Source: Motacilla alba alba
Lineage: Eukaryota; Chordata; Aves; Passeriformes; Motacillidae
Reading direction: 5' to 3'
Assembly: GCF_015832195.1 (NCBI RefSeq)
Contig: NC_052033.1
Span: 1,922,001-1,986,000 of the forward strand
DNA: 64,000 nt
The position numbers and the translations under genes are program-made. Of the stretch, positions 24,212 through 37,712 are shown piece after piece. The notes beneath the pieces were generated by a model. The model saw only the letters and a list, made by a program, of their open reading frames with translations, ran no database searches and had not been told where the DNA came from. Within the stretch, counting starts at the first letter, position 1. The number at the start of each line of letters is the position of its first letter.

Positions 24212-25250
24212 GTTGAGGTACCCCTGAGTGGCTGAGCCGCTTGCCAGGCACTGCCTCACCAAGGGGTGGGGAAGGACTGGGCTGGTCTTCCCTCTGGATT
24301 TCCCCACAATGTGCACACCCTGTCTCCCAGCATTCCCAGACACTGCACACAGATCCAATTTCTCAGGAAGGCATCAGTTTTGTACAGTTCCTGTTTATCA
24401 CCAGAAGCTTATTTAACAAAGAGGGGCGGAAGGAAAGCTTTTTACTGCAAACAATACAAGTGTCCTGTATTTTTCTTAATGACATTGTTCTGCCCTAAAA
24501 TGGAAACCTCTTATCTCTAACCTGGAAGAGGCGTCACTGGGAACGCATGTAAACTGTGGAGGTGACCATAGTTACAATCCAGGAAGCTTTCAGACCACCC
24601 CCTGCCCGAGGTTTTAGACATAACCATAAACATATATTCTTCGTGCAGTAATGGCTTGCAGCTCCAATCCAGAAGCAATCCCTGCCCCACAAATGCTGAT
24701 GGCTAGACACACATTCATTTTACCTTGTGGTTGGGAGGCAACCCAACAAATCAAAGTAAGACTTGGTGCAAATCCACCACAGCAAATGGGAGTTTGTGTT
24801 ATGAAAATCCCCAGTCAGTGTGAAATCAATCTTTGGCAGTCCAGAGTACATCACCCCACCAGCAGAGGAAAAGATTTGCAAAGATGGACACCACAGCCAG
24901 AGAAATGTTTACTTCTACCAGGGATGTCGTTTTACAGCAAAGGGCTATTTTGGCTTTTTAAGTTGTTAAACATTAACCCTGAAAGTTCAAGGGTTGGTGG
25001 CCCTATTGCTTCTTATGCATAGGCTGCTTTTGCACAGCTGTTATAAAAAAATGAAGCTCAGATATAAAAAAAGCTTTTGCTGACAGTATCTCAAATCTCA
25101 GAGGCACTCATACTGTTACTGAATACCCAGAGAACTGAAGGTGCCTGTTTTATATCACAGCAAAGCCAGTCAACAGGTTTCACAACTGCAAGAATTTTTT
25201 TGTTAATAGGGGTCCCAAAGGGAAATTCTGGAGGCAGGAAACATTTTCCT

Positions 25251-25475
25251 TCAATCTCCTCCTTGTAACATTACTGCAAAACCAAGAGCCACAAGGGATA
25301 GAAAAATTCCTACAAGCAGAAAAATAAAGATTTCTTTGCTTTTAAGGATCTGCGCTGGTGATTGTGGAGAACTCGTCTGTTCAGGAGGGATTGTGCTTGG
25401 GGAAATATCCAAATCTCTGGCAAGCACATTAGCCAAAAGCAGGCTTGGTATATGCAAAACAGGGCTTTTCACCTT
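25251..25475 (-). CDS. Possible orphan terminal exon with a transmembrane segment
   Basis: On the minus strand a pyrimidine-rich tract ends in CACCAAG, and the frame then stays open for 74 codons to a TGA at 25251. It has no ATG, so if real it must be a spliced 3' exon. It encodes a Ser/Pro-rich stretch (SPSTIPPEQTSSPQSPAQ), then a basic residue pair, then a strongly hydrophobic 20-residue segment (IFIFLLVGIFLSLVALGFAV) and a tail of about six residues. This layout is that of the last exon of a type I membrane protein with a short cytoplasmic end. I do not recognise the family, and no matching upstream exons were found. It may be chance. Confidence 0.25.
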   Translation of the reverse strand, partial: KVKSPVLHIPSLLLANVLARDLDISPSTIPPEQTSSPQSPAQILKSKEIFIFLLVGIFLSLVALGFAVMLQGGD

Positions 25476-28195
25476 CTTGGTGTAAGGAAAGAAAACCTAA
25501 CACACCCCCCCTCATCAGAGTACAGACTTTCACTTCCTTGGAGCATCCTTTCCTCACCATCCACCCCCACTGCTGACATCAGTCTGTCAGAACTGAGGCA
25601 CCAGGCTGGTTTCCTCAAACTTAGGGTCAGATTGAGAAATGGGGATGTACTGGAACTCTCCAGGGATGACCTGGTGAAAACTGAGGTCAAGAGCAGAGCT
25701 GATCTCTTAAACAGCTCTGTAAGAAGTGAGATTCTTGGGATCAGGGCTCCCAGCCCACAGGCAGGAAGGCACAAAGCAAAGACTGCACAATGCACAGGGC
25801 CTGGCCTCTCAAGGGCCACAGCATCCTTTTCCAAGTGCATGTTTCTCTGCAGTCCTACCTGCAATCCCACCTGCAATCTCAGGAGATGCTGCTTCATTTA
25901 TGGTGTAGAGAGAGACTCCAAGCCCAGCAGTGCTGGTGTGTCCAGTCTCAGCACCAATGCCCACAGCAGAAGTTCTTCCATTCTTCAGTACTGTAAAAAC
26001 AAGATGACTTTTTTATTTAAGCAAACTGCACCTGGGATCATCGAGAGAAGATGGTTTTCTGCCAGCCCTTTTTGAGCTCCAATATCCATTTAATTCCACG
26101 TCCACTTCACTAATCCTTAATTACATCCTGGACGTATAAAAGGCAGATTTGCCTGGAGGGGTGTTTGGGGTTTTTTTTGTTGATTTTTTTTTTTTAATTC
26201 ATAAAGAAACTTGATTGTCATTAAACCCTACACTGTGTGTGTTGAGGGTGTCAGCTGGCAAGCTGGCATTTGAACTGTGCCATAAACTTTTCTGTGAGCA
26301 CGTTCTTCACCGGGCTGTGCACCAAATCTTGTTTACTTGCCTGAGCCTTGTGTGCTTTCCACTCTCCCATGTCTCTGGTCTACAGAACAGAACATCACAA
26401 GATGTGCTTAAGAACAGAACTGTTCTACAGATCAATCCATCTTAGCTGCAGGATAAACTTGTCTTTCAGTGTTGTCTACAACCTACCAAAACCAGTGTTT
26501 GACTGGAAGCCATGGAATAAAGCTGCTAAAGAAGCTGGAGGTGTTTGGACATCTTCACAGTATTATTTGATGATGTAAGAACTGAGTTATAAGTGGGGAA
26601 GAAAAAGAATGACATTGTCTGCAGCAGGCAGCTGCTCAGTGGTCATGCCTTGGGGCTAGCAAAGGCTTGGCTTGGCAACATTAGGTTCTTGTTTCTCCCT
26701 CCCTGTTCAGCAGTCATCTTCAGAAGCAAATGCTTTCAGGCTGGGAATCTGGAGGCGAAGAAATTACAAAAGCAAACTTTGAACAGCTGTTTGTCTTGCT
26801 TTTACCAAATGAAACTGATAGCCCAGAAACTCCCAAGCTTGCCATAATTTCACACTCACTGGGCATTTTCCAGCTAGTTCCTTCCCTTCTGCACCAAACC
26901 TTCTCTCAAAAACTAAACAAGCACCCAGAGACAACAGCATTTGTTGAAGCAAAGCCCCCACATCTTATACAGTGGCACTTTCAGAGTTCTCTCACAGAGC
27001 AAAGCCCCAGTAAACTGTGCCAGGAGTGAGGAAACAGCTTTGTGAGCCAACTGGTCTGTTCTCTCCATGGGGTGAAATCTCCAGGAGGGAAAGACTCAGT
27101 GGTTTTGATGGTGGAATGAGCAAGTGGCTGCTCAGTGTCCACAGAGCAGAGCTGCAGAGATTGCAAACCCCATCAGCTTTTCTTTAGTGCTGATTTGTGT
27201 GCTTGGTGTCCAGCCCCAGCCAGCTCACGCCCCTCTAAAGAAACTGTCTTGGATCTGTGTAGGGCCAGCAGGTGACAAGGGTCCAAGCTAGGTCATTTCC
27301 CCCTCTCCCACTTGGTAATGGGACCGTGGGCAGGTTCCTCCAGCCAGTGCCACACACCATGGAGTGTCCTTGCCTGGGGCAGTCACTGGGAGGTGGGGGG
27401 TAAGTGCTCTGAATCTGGCCCTGTTACCACCTCTGGTTGCTGGAACTTGTTTTAGTTCGTTCAGTAAGCATAGTGAGGACTTGGCTTTGGAGCTGCTCCC
27501 TATGGCCACAGCTCTGGGTGATAATCAGCCTCCCTGAGCAGAGTGGAGCAGACCAAGTCTGCCATCACACAGCCTTTTCTGCTCCTCGAGCTCTTCACAT
27601 TCACCCCATCCCACTGAAATGCTCTGCTGCCAGCATTCCTTCCTCAGACACACAATGCTGAGAAGACTGATGAGCCTCATCATTTGTGAGAATTTTTAAA
27701 ACCACAGAGAAATACACTCCCAGCAACAATGGCTGGAAACATCATCTGGAGTTACACAGGCTGGAAAGAACCAGGGACCCTTTATCCAAATGCCTCCCTC
27801 AGCAGCCTTTTGTCTGTGCCATCCCAGCAGGAAGCCTAGCACATCACCCCAGAGCTGACAGACAGAGAGACAAACTGACACCACTTCTGGGCTAAGACGG
27901 GTTGTGGAATTTTCCCTCCCTTTTAAAATCTGCTTGATGGAAAGGAAGAAAAAATTCTGTTCCTTGGCTGGGAATCTCTCAGAGCGCTGGTCCTCCAAGG
28001 AGCAGGGCAGCACTGCAGACAGGTGAAGAGGTAATTTATTAAACTCATGGCTAGTTGGCCTCCCATCAGAAAAGCAGCCTCTCCAGCTCCTGTCCCTGAC
28101 AGCTGCCAGGAATAGGAGCATTCAAGGACTCTCCACTGCTCCAGAGAAAGAAACACAAGAATCACAAAGCCCAAATTCCCCTCCATACCCCTTGC

Positions 28196-28216
28196 AAAAA
28201 AAAAAAAAAAAAAAAA
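28196..28216. repeat. Poly-A run
   Basis: An uninterrupted run of about 20 A bases. No processed pseudogene or retroposon body with flanking duplications was recognised next to it. Confidence 0.85.
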
Positions 28217-29451
28217 TTGCAGGCATATTATCTCAGCACATCACATCTGGCAGCAAAACTCAGGCCCTGCAGAGCGATGAATTACAGAATCACATCTCCA
28301 TGGGGATGCACTAATTTTAGGGCCAGAAGTGAAATATTTCTTGGTAAAAGTCTTTCCCATACTCTTCCCACTGCCTTAACATCAAAAACCATTGCTCTTG
28401 ACATCTCTGGCAGGACAAATGTGCCATTTGGCATCCTTTGGGGTGAAAAATGCTGCAGGGAATGCAAGACATAAGCCTGCTTCTTGAGTGGTATAAATCA
28501 TCCTGCTCCTGTCTTACACTTGGGAAAATGTGGCCTCATAGCGCTTTCCTCTCTGCTCCTGACTTACAGGAGCATCAGGGAAGTGCAGTCATATTTTTAT
28601 CTGCAAGAGTGGGACAGCCACAAGGTCCCATGAGGAGGTGCTGAAAATCAGATGCTTCTCTTCCCTTCTCTCCCTTTTGTGTATTGTCTTCTCTGTACAG
28701 TTCTTCTCCTGCTTTATTTAGATACATACCTGGTGCTACTTAACTCCATCCTTCTCCTGTTAACTTGACAGAGCCTTTTGTTAGCCGTGGAGAAAAGGGA
28801 AACCTTTGCCACAGCAGAATCACACCACCGATCAACCTCCTCCATGGAAATGCCCAGGCAAAGGAATTGCTGGGCAGGAGAGCAGCACTATGCTGTTGTA
28901 GTGGAAATGTGAGATCCTGGTGCTCAGGAAGGGCCACACATTCTCTCCTGATTCCTTGGAGCTCTTTAGTATCTGATCAATCCAGGTTTGTCTCAAAGAT
29001 TCCAGGAAGGACACTTCTGTTGCAGTCTCAGCCAGAGCCAAGAGGATGAGCCAGCCTGTTTCCACTAATGTTGTGCAGTGACATTCATCATCTCCTCATG
29101 AGCTGTACTTCCAAAATGTGCCACGGAGAAGTCAGGCAGGACACACACTGAGTGGGGCTTTTCCCAGCTCTGCAGCTTGCACCTCAAGCCTTGGGTCTCC
29201 ATTTGCAGTTATCAACTGAGAACGGGCCTACGACAGAAACAGTGTAGTTTACACACCACGTCAAATGTGGGTGCTGCCCACCCCTCGTGTTAATCTCTGT
29301 TCACCTGCCATTACCAACGCCATGATTCCAAGCAGATGTCAGCTGGGCCCTGTCTATCCTTCAGTGCCTGAGCTTTTCCTCCCTCTCCCTAAGCAATCTC
29401 CACCACTGCATCACACTCTGCTGATCCCTTTTGCTCCACCCCACATGGAAG

Positions 29452-29510
29452 TATCTAAGTTTATATTCACTTATTATTATTTTTGCTCAGTATCTAAGTT
29501 TATATTCACT
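29452..29510. repeat. Short direct duplication
   Basis: The 20-mer TATCTAAGTTTATATTCACT occurs at 29452-29471 and again at 29491-29510, perfectly repeated with a 39-bp period. Confidence 0.85.
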
Positions 29511-32084
29511 CCCTGATATTGTAACCATAAGGAAAAACAAGCTCAGTTAGCTAAAATAACATCTTAAATGCATAAAACAATCGAGAGCAAGAAGAGACAT
29601 TGCTGCGTATTAAAATGAGAGCTATGAAAAGTTATTCTGCTGGATGCTTAACTGTGTGTGCTATCTGTGAAACCATACGGTAAAGTGCTGTGAGAATCAC
29701 TGAGAAATAACAAGCCCTTGTGTTGACAAACTTTGTCTAATTTACCCTGAAGCACTTGAAAATTACCTTACTGTGGGTCCTTCAGTTGATGTTGAAAGGC
29801 ACTCCTGGCTGCCAGGAGGATGAGGAGCCATCCTACAGCACCCCACACTTTTTCAGACAGAAGATCTCTGAAGTAAATAGAAAGGAGACAGAGCAGTAAA
29901 GGCAGTTAATGACATCAGAATTTAACCAGAATGGTGCCAACAGTTCTGCTTTTGCCCAAAACTATCTTTTTGCTTTCAGCTTTATCTGTCAGCTTTTATC
30001 TTTTGTGGCTCCACCACAACATCCTTGGAGCCCTGATGGCTGAAGCCACCAGGCTCCTGCAGCCCGCAAGTCAAAGGTGGGTTATTTATTTTGCCACAGT
30101 CAAAACATTTCACCATTGTTCAGGAGACGAATCTATTAAAAACACATTGATATGTCAAGTACCCCACAAACACATTAAAATAACTGCACTGTTTGATGGA
30201 TGGAAGTTCATATACAATTTGATTTGAGAATTAGCTTTACCCGACGTCTACAAAATGCACATTTGTCTCTTCCTTGTTGAGGATAAATAGGTGGCATCTT
30301 ACTTGTGGAATTTCACATGGTTTGTTATCTCATCTAACCAGGAATAAAAACTTCCTGTCTTGTCACGTGGTTAGTCTTTGGGTTTTGTGCTATTCTGTGA
30401 AACAATTCCTTGTCTAGGGATTGCAGCTGAATGGAAGGTCAGTTTTCCCAGAAGGCCACTTTCTCGAGTTGTTTACTGTTCCCTGTACAATACTGTATTC
30501 AAGCCAGCTTTGTGCTTCTGTTAATAGCAGAACTTTATAAGGTCTGGCCTTACAACTTCAAGTAAACCAGAAGCCTGCAGTTCCATTTATCCATTTACTA
30601 TAAATGGATCCATGTATCCATTTATCCACACTTCATGAAAAATGACTTGGTGGCCACCAACACTGCCAGGGCTTCCTGCAGGCCAAACTGAGACACATTC
30701 ATGCCTGCAGATACTTGGTCACCAGGTTTATTAACCTGGTTTGACTCAGAGCAGAGCCAAGGTGATCAAGTTTTGTTTCAACACTGCAACTGGCAGGTGG
30801 AATTCAAACCTGGAAAAGAGATGAGCAGATCAGCCTGACACCATCCCTTCCTACATGCACCTAAACAAGACTGTAAAAAACCATGGTAAGTGACTGTGGA
30901 CACTCAGTACCCCAAGCAACTTTTTCCCCACAAGTAGGTACATATGGATAATTTTGTCCTATTTTGCACTCACAAATAAAAAAAAATATCTTCTGTCTTC
31001 TGGTAGGTTTGTTTAAAGAAAGAAGGTATGTTCAAGGGGTCTTGGATAACTCCACCTGCTGATGACCCCAAGGTTGCTGGGACAGAGCCCAGCCATTCCC
31101 ATCACCACATGCTCTCCTACCTTGTTGGTTTTCCCAGCTTTTTTTACAGAGACGGGGCAACTGAGAGGTGTTTTAAAACATTTTGTCCCATTATCAGTCT
31201 CAATGAAGAGTGACACATAAGAGATGTAAAACTCAATGCCATTCCATCAGAAGCCAACCCATTTCCTGGTTACAATACCTTATAAATGTTTTCCAGCCCA
31301 TTAGCTTTTGCTGCTGTTACTTCTAACACCAATCACCTATATTTTTTCCCCACATGGTCCTGCTACAATGCATCTTTCACAGTTCTAATTCTTTAAAATA
31401 TCTGCTCTTTTTGCAAAGCCATGTTTTGAAACTTGTTGAGTTCAATCTCTCTCAACAATCTCATCTCTCTTCCTAAGTCAGCACACCTTATCTCAGAGAT
31501 TGCATACAGATGTACAAGACTCTGTGAGCTTTCTGTCAGATTTTGAGAATTCTTTACAAATCCATTTCTCACACTACCTCACAACAACATGCCTGGGTCC
31601 CCAGATCCCAGCCCCAAGGGCCTGCATGTCTGTGCCCCCAAAGACATTGCAACAATCACTTTTCCTCAGCTGAGTCAGCCACTGTGAGTGCAGAGAGCAG
31701 GATAAAGCTCACACCATTCTGAGGCTCTCTGCCTCATTTCTTGTCGCAGAAAGGTGAGCAGGGACATCAGCCCCACCATCACAGGCTTGTCAGTACAAAT
31801 ATCACCAAACTGTCATGCACCATGGAGATCACTCCCAGGTGCAGTATATCCATGTACAAACAAGGATAATCCACCCTTTAGGAAGAAACCATTTGCCACA
31901 AAAGGCCACAGGAGGAGCTGGCTGGCTGGCAAAGACAGATTTTGTTATGAAACAGCCTGGAATGGAGGGGCCATCCAAGACAGCACTGCTGCTGGACACC
32001 TGCATAAAGAATACAGGTACTGGATGCAGGTCCAACATCTCTGCCTGGGCACTCAAACATTTTACAAACAGGCTGCTCTAGTGT

Positions 32085-32625
32085 GGATCCCCCACAAGGT
32101 CACCTGCTCCCCCATGGGCTCCTCTCACCACAGGTCCCTGCCAGGACCCTGCTCCAGCTCAGCCTTCCCAGGAGTTCACAGGCTTCTTTCAGGCATCCCC
32201 CTGCTCCAGCGTGGGCTCCTGCAGGAGCTGCAGGTGGATCTGCACCCACATGAACCTCCATGGGCTGCAGTGGCACAGCTGCTTCACCATGCTCTGCCCC
32301 ACAGGCTTCAGGGGAACCTCACCCTGGTTCCTCCCCTCCTACCCCACTGACCTTGCTGTCTGCAGGCTTGTTTCTCTCACATATTCTAACTCCTCTCTTC
32401 TCTGAGTGCAGTTACCTCTGTGCAATAACTTTTTATTCCTTCTTAAATATTTCATCCCAGAGGTGTTACTGCCATCACTGACTGGCTGGCACTGGACAGT
32501 GGCAGGTCCACCCTGGAGCCAGCTGCAGTTGGCTCTGCTGGACATGGAAGAAACTTCTGGCAGCTCCTCACAGAAGCCATCCCTGTAGCCACCCTGCTAC
32601 CAAAGCCTGGCAATGCAAACCCAAA
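32085..32625 (-). mobile_element. Old avian LTR-like repeat, minus orientation
   Basis: On the minus strand the sequence runs through GGTAGCAGGGTGGCTACAGG, GTGAGGAGCTGCCAGAAG and a series of degenerate GCTGGAGCAG/TGCAGCCC motifs, a composition I associate with a common avian ERVL-type LTR. It is decayed, and no target duplication could be found. Boundaries are approximate. Confidence 0.5.
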
Positions 32626-32639
32626 AGGATCATCAAGAG

Positions 32640-32860
32640 CAACTGGACAGGACAGCTCCAGAAATCCCACCCTGTGCCTAAAATCGTTGTCCAAACACTG
32701 CTTGAGCTCTGGCAGCCTTGGGGCTGTGACCACTTCCCTGAGGAGCCATTTCCCACCTCAGCTGTGCTGCCAGCAGTTTTTAAAAAGCAAAGGAGGTGTG
32801 TAGGATAGAGTGCCATTTCCTCAGGAAATTTCGGGAGCCATCCCATCAACCCACTCAAAG
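32640..32860 (-). mobile_element. CR1 LINE fragment, minus orientation
   Basis: The minus strand reads GGGAAGTGGTCACAGCCCC, then AGAGCTCAAGCAGTGTTTGG, then CTTGATGATCCTT, a recognisable CR1 3' region. The expected octamer end is missing, apparently replaced by the adjoining LTR-like repeat. The right boundary is uncertain. Confidence 0.7.
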
Positions 32861-35020
32861 CACTGCCAATTTAAGAGTGCCACCGTAGGGCTATTGAAAC
32901 TGTCATGGTCTACACACAAAATGAGGCCAAACACTCTTGGCTGTTCATGGGCAGCTTGAAAATAGGGAGAAGACAACCTTCCCCCTAAAAACAAGATTTC
33001 AGGATGCCACTGCTCCTATCTCAAGGTCACTGGGTTCAGACACAGTGGCACTCGCCTTCTTCACCAAGGTCACACAGCACAAGGACAGCAGAAGAGGCAC
33101 AGGAATCCTTTACTACAGGATAAAAACACAGCCCACAGGGGAGAAAGAACTGGCAAACCCAACCTAAAATTTTCATGTTGTGCTGCCTGAAATAGAAGTT
33201 TTCTTGCTCATGCCAAAAGTCAAACTTCACCACTACAAAGTTGATTTAAGCGTGTGGGTGTGAAAATTTCAGCGTAGTCTGTACAGAGGAAAGCTGGGGT
33301 TTCTATTTTCTCCATTTGGTTTCTTCTGGTGTTTCTACTGCTGCCATGCAGTAACTCATCCACAGGCTTCACATCACAGTGTAAGAACAAACAGGACAAA
33401 GAGCATGGAAGAGGAACGGACAATATCTGGTCAGAGCCTTCAAAACTGAAGTACGTAAGCACACAGAGAGGAGAGCTTCTGACCAAAAGCCAAAACAAAC
33501 AGCAAGTTCTGAAATCAGCAGGTATGAGTCTCCCTCCCAGCCATTCTGACCACGTCTTGGAAGTATCCAGAAACTATAAGTCTTCCATTTTAGCTCTAAC
33601 TTTTGGTAAACAGTCAGATGCTGGGACAAGCCTGAGCAGTCAGTCATTCCATCTCCTTGCAAATCTGTCTTCCCAGGCAGTCTGGTTTATCCCTCCAGTC
33701 CCATCTTCACTATGTGCCTCTTCCCACCAAAGGTCACAGCATCTCCATCAGCTGCTGGGCTGTTTCTCCTCCAAAGTTAAACAGCTGGATTTTTCAGTGG
33801 TCCTTGCTGACATGAAAGGACATGCTCCACATAAACAGAATGGCAGCTAAAGGGAATTCAGGGTGACAGGAGGGATTTAAAAGATCCTGTGCTTCAGCGG
33901 GGAGCCACTACTGTGTTCAAACAGGTTACAGTAAGATGAGAATTTGAAGCACGGATCTGATGCTGTTTTTCCTCTGAAGTCAGGACTTTCGTCACATGAA
34001 CCACTGGCATCCCAGAGTCAGACACTCCCTCTGCTGACCTCTGCTTTGCCCCACGCTGGGAGCAGCCAGTCTCTGGTTAGGCACACCCCGCACCCATCCT
34101 GGACAGCAGCTCTTGCTCAGCTCACCACAGCTGCTGCAGGGACCCAGCACGGACACAAGCCTGGCCAGGGACACCAGACACAGCTCTGAGCTGTCACACG
34201 GGGGGTTCTGCCTGTTCCCCATGGACTTGCAGTGGTCGTCAGAAACAGCTACAGCCAGTGGACTGCAGGTTTCTCTGAATGCTCTGCTGCCACACTTTGG
34301 GGTATCTGCAAAGAAAGAAGCTGACAGGCAGTTCTCTGATGCTGGAAGGCACTACAAAGTCAAAGCACCACCTTTCAGGGGAGTTACTGAGCCAGTGAGA
34401 CCTTCCTTACTCACCACAAACCAAACACTTCCACCACTCCTTTACCACCCTCCCATTTCCGTAAAAAAAGCATTTTGAGTTAATTTCTACCTCCATCAAT
34501 TATCAGGAGTAGAACTGAGTCACAGGCAGTCACAAAACAATATCTTACACCACACAGGCTGCTGGTTTTCTCTCTGATAAAAGGGTTATAGCAGCGTTGA
34601 CAAGGAAGACAAATGACAGAGGCAATGATCCACAACGTCCTCTCCTCCAGAAGGATTGCAGTTATATCTTTATGACAGAGTTATAAAACAAAACAATAAA
34701 GTTCCAAGACCATTAGAAAAAGGTCACACACATTACAGTAGGAAATACCTATTTCAGATCTTATCTGGAGCTATGAAGACAAACAACATTCAAACATCAG
34801 AGTCCTGGCCTCTGAAACTTTGGCTTCCTCAGAGGCATGTGCTTTCTCTTCCCCCACAGTGAAGTTTAATCAAGACTGAAAGCTTTTTTCCCCCTGTGAC
34901 TCCAGGCCAGCTCAGTGCACTCCCTTGAGCCAACAAACACTCATCCCACAGGTGAAACAGAGCTTAACTCTTGGGGGCTGGGTTATCGAGGGAAGTTTTA
35001 AGTAAGATGCTAAAAAAAAC

Positions 35021-35042
35021 CCTCCTGGTCCTGACCAGGAGG
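35021..35042. repeat. Perfect 10-bp hairpin
   Basis: CCTCCTGGTC and its exact reverse complement are separated by only two bases. It is a strong local hairpin, but no surrounding RNA-gene structure was recognised. Confidence 0.7.
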
Positions 35043-36201
35043 AATTGCTCAGAAAATATGAGTTTTCTCATCAGTAGTCATTAGCTAAGCTTAGCCAGTC
35101 TCAGGAATGCTGGAGAACAGGTGGATCACAACACACGAGGTTTGTGAGAGATTTGTGAATAGAAAAGGACTGAGCACATCCTTAACCCTCCCCGGAGCAA
35201 ACAACACCTGAAATGTTCAGCCGGAGCTCTGCGGGCCCTCTCTGCTGTTTGTACAACACAACAGCACCATCCAGAGGATAAACACTGCTGGCTCCACGTT
35301 CCCTTTGCCCACGTCTGCAGGTTTTGAGCTTTATTCCGACTGGGAGCAATGCAGGGCTGTGTTCAAGTTACCCTTGGGTAAGCTAACGTGAGCCATTGCA
35401 GCAGGGCAGTAATAAAGATCTCCAGAAAAAAACCACTTTCCACTGCCAGGCAGCAGCACCTCTCTCCAAGCGTTCCTTCCTGCAGGGCTGCAATCTCTTC
35501 ACCAGTGTAGAGGAGGAAAAACTGACTGCCCTGAGAGGACTCATCATCCCTCACCTTGATTTCTCACAGCCCATGGTGGTGCAGTGAGTACCCAGGTGAA
35601 ATTCCCTGCATAATTCAATTACACTCAATAGGTCATGTACATAGAGCCAAGGATCTCTCATTCCTGAGGTTCACAAGATGCCTAAGGAAGGGGAGGAACC
35701 CACTGCTCTCATGCATCCGCCAGAATCCACAGATTATTTGGGGGTGATCCCATAAATGTGTGCAGGGTGCACATTTACGTGTCCCCAGGGTGCACTGGGG
35801 GAGGCTCACAGCGTCCCTGCCAGCCTGGCCCAGTCCCACTGCCGATTTTGGACATGTGCTGAGGCTGTTTGTGCCTCCCCGGGGTGATGTCAGCTGCCTG
35901 GCTCATCTCTCCCTGCAGCAGCATCCCTAACGACTTGCTTCAACGCTGCAATCCCCACAGCAGGTCTGGCAGCAGCTTTTCATGGAAAACAAAATCAATT
36001 ATCCCCTTCCTCTGAGACAAATGAAGATGAAACAAACGATGAAATACTTCCACTTTGTGTTTATTGTTCCCAGTGCAATTTAGCATTCCCAACAGCTGAG
36101 CACACCGTGACTCAGGGCAGCACGAACCTCCATGGCTGCATTCCTGACCTACTTTGGGAATTAAGAAAGAATTTCAGACAGGAGAATTTCCCCTTTAGGT
36201 T

Positions 36202-36259
36202 AAAAAAAAGAAAAAAAAAAAAAAAGAAAAAGAAAAAAAAAAAAAGAAAAAAAAAAAAA
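36202..36259. repeat. A-rich tract with scattered G
   Basis: A 58-base run of A with isolated G interruptions. A lysine-rich open frame across it is a composition artefact. Confidence 0.9.
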
Positions 36260-37393
36260 GTGTCTTACTGCTATTCCAGAAGTGTTGGCTGGGATCCAGT
36301 GACTGGGTGAGCTGAATAAGATCTATCCAAAATTTAAAAAAAAATAAAACAGAAAACAAAACCATAGGGTTTTCCATGTTTTTGTCTCTGTCCTAGCACA
36401 AAGTCAGATTCAAATCCATGGCACTAGCACTCCATCCCTATCTCCTGAGCCTATCTTTGCTTCCAGCACTTGTAACTTCTGCTGCTTCCTTTGATATTTA
36501 GAGAGGACTCACAAGAAAAATGATCCCTATGAACTCTCACTTTTGTGAGAAAAACTTTAGTCATATTGTGGAGAAAGAATTAAAAAACCAAAATACCACT
36601 CAGTTGCCACAACCAGAAGGTAGGAGACACCACTGTACATTTTTCACCACCTCTGAGGTTGTGCTGGTCAGAAAACTTCCAGAGAAATGCAGGCAAAAAA
36701 GGCTTCAGTGCAGAGGGGTTTACTTTTTATGCAGCCCTTATATCAAAATGTGATTCACCAACAAAAGCAAAGGCAGTAAAGGTGAAGCTGCTTTTTAAAA
36801 TAGGAGCTGCTTGTGCCCCACACTCACTGAATTACTGCCCAAATTCCCCATAGGCACCAGGTAAAAAAACTTTCAGAACAAGTTATTTCACCTTGCTGGG
36901 GAAATAATATATCTAAACCAGATTGTTACCCACATGATTTTTGAATTTTGTTCCTCTGTTCTTATGGGGATAAAGCCCAACTATTTTAGATTAATTCCCT
37001 GCCTGGCAACAGTGGTTAAGAGACACGAGGGACTGGAAGGGTGAGGCAGGAAGGAAGTAGCGAGGTGTTTGTTAGTGTTCTAACTCCAAAGCTGCTCTGG
37101 AAACTCCTGCTTGCTCTCCTCTGGCAGGTATTAGTGAAGAATTTTGCCTTTGGTTCATTCTGAGAAATACCCCTGAGGAATTTATTTGAAATATTTGACA
37201 TAGTTCACAAAAAAATCCCAGAATGCCCCTGAAGAGCACAGGAGGCAATACAAGGAGGAAAATAACCCTATAGATGCACAAAGCAGAGGGTTCATGGTGT
37301 GTGGGAGCCAGACTCTTTCCCATCTGTAAGTATTCTCATTTTTTTCCAAGAAAAGGACAGTGCAAATTCACCTCTTCTCTTGCAGAGGCTTCA

Positions 37394-37712
37394 ACAGCAA
37401 GGATGTGCTGGGACAAGCCCAACTCCCTGAACTGACAGCAGCTCCAGAGAGGGAAACACCTGCAGTCACATCACGGAGCACAGGGTTCACCACTTCCAGC
37501 AGCAACCCCTGCAAAAAGCTCATTTTAACAATCTGTAAAGAAATCTCAGATCTCCATCAAAGCTACCTGCACAGCCAAAGGGAATTCTGCTCATTTTTAT
37601 CTTCCCCTGCCTTCACCTCCCCCACCTACTAAAGATCCCTTATCAACTCATTCCAGATTTTTAAAAAAACCTGGATCTCTGATGGATGTGGATGATGTCT
37701 TCAAGCTGAATT
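37394..37712 (+). repeat. Left arm of a 1.1-kb foldback element
   Basis: This 319-bp arm is the reverse complement of 38164-38476 at roughly 95% identity, with only scattered substitutions and one- to few-base indels. The outer end starts ACAGCAAG, and the inner end is TTCAAGCTGAATT. The spacer between arms is about 450 bp. Confidence 0.88.

Larger units (their letters stand above)
24212..37393. other. Gene-poor interval upstream of ST6GALNAC1
   Basis: About 13 kb with no supported gene. It is more AT-rich than the window ends. Visible content is one candidate transmembrane terminal exon near 25.3 kb, a poly-A run near 28.2 kb, a 39-bp-spaced duplication near 29.5 kb, an LTR/CR1 composite near 32-32.9 kb, a short perfect hairpin at 35.02 kb and an A-rich tract near 36.2 kb. 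The ST6GALNAC1 promoter should lie just above 24211, but no clear core element stands out. Confidence 0.45.

Noticed and set aside
24212..24358. N-terminal extension of ST6GALNAC1
   Set aside because: The upstream frame is open but begins at TTG. The first ATG gives the normal short tail before the anchor.
28832..29065. Minus-strand frame with a signal-peptide-like start (VETGWLILLALAETATEV)
   Set aside because: The apparent start codon is GTG, not ATG. No splice sites or partner exons were found to link it with the transmembrane frame at 25251.
30724..30743. Short hairpin ACCAGGTT-TATT-AACCTGGT
   Set aside because: An 8-bp stem is expected by chance at this scale, and no RNA-gene context surrounds it.
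33329..33850. A 173-codon plus-strand open frame
   Set aside because: No recognisable domain, no supporting splice or promoter signals, and irregular composition.
36107..36310. Lysine-rich frame over the A-rich tract
   Set aside because: Produced entirely by the poly-A low-complexity run.
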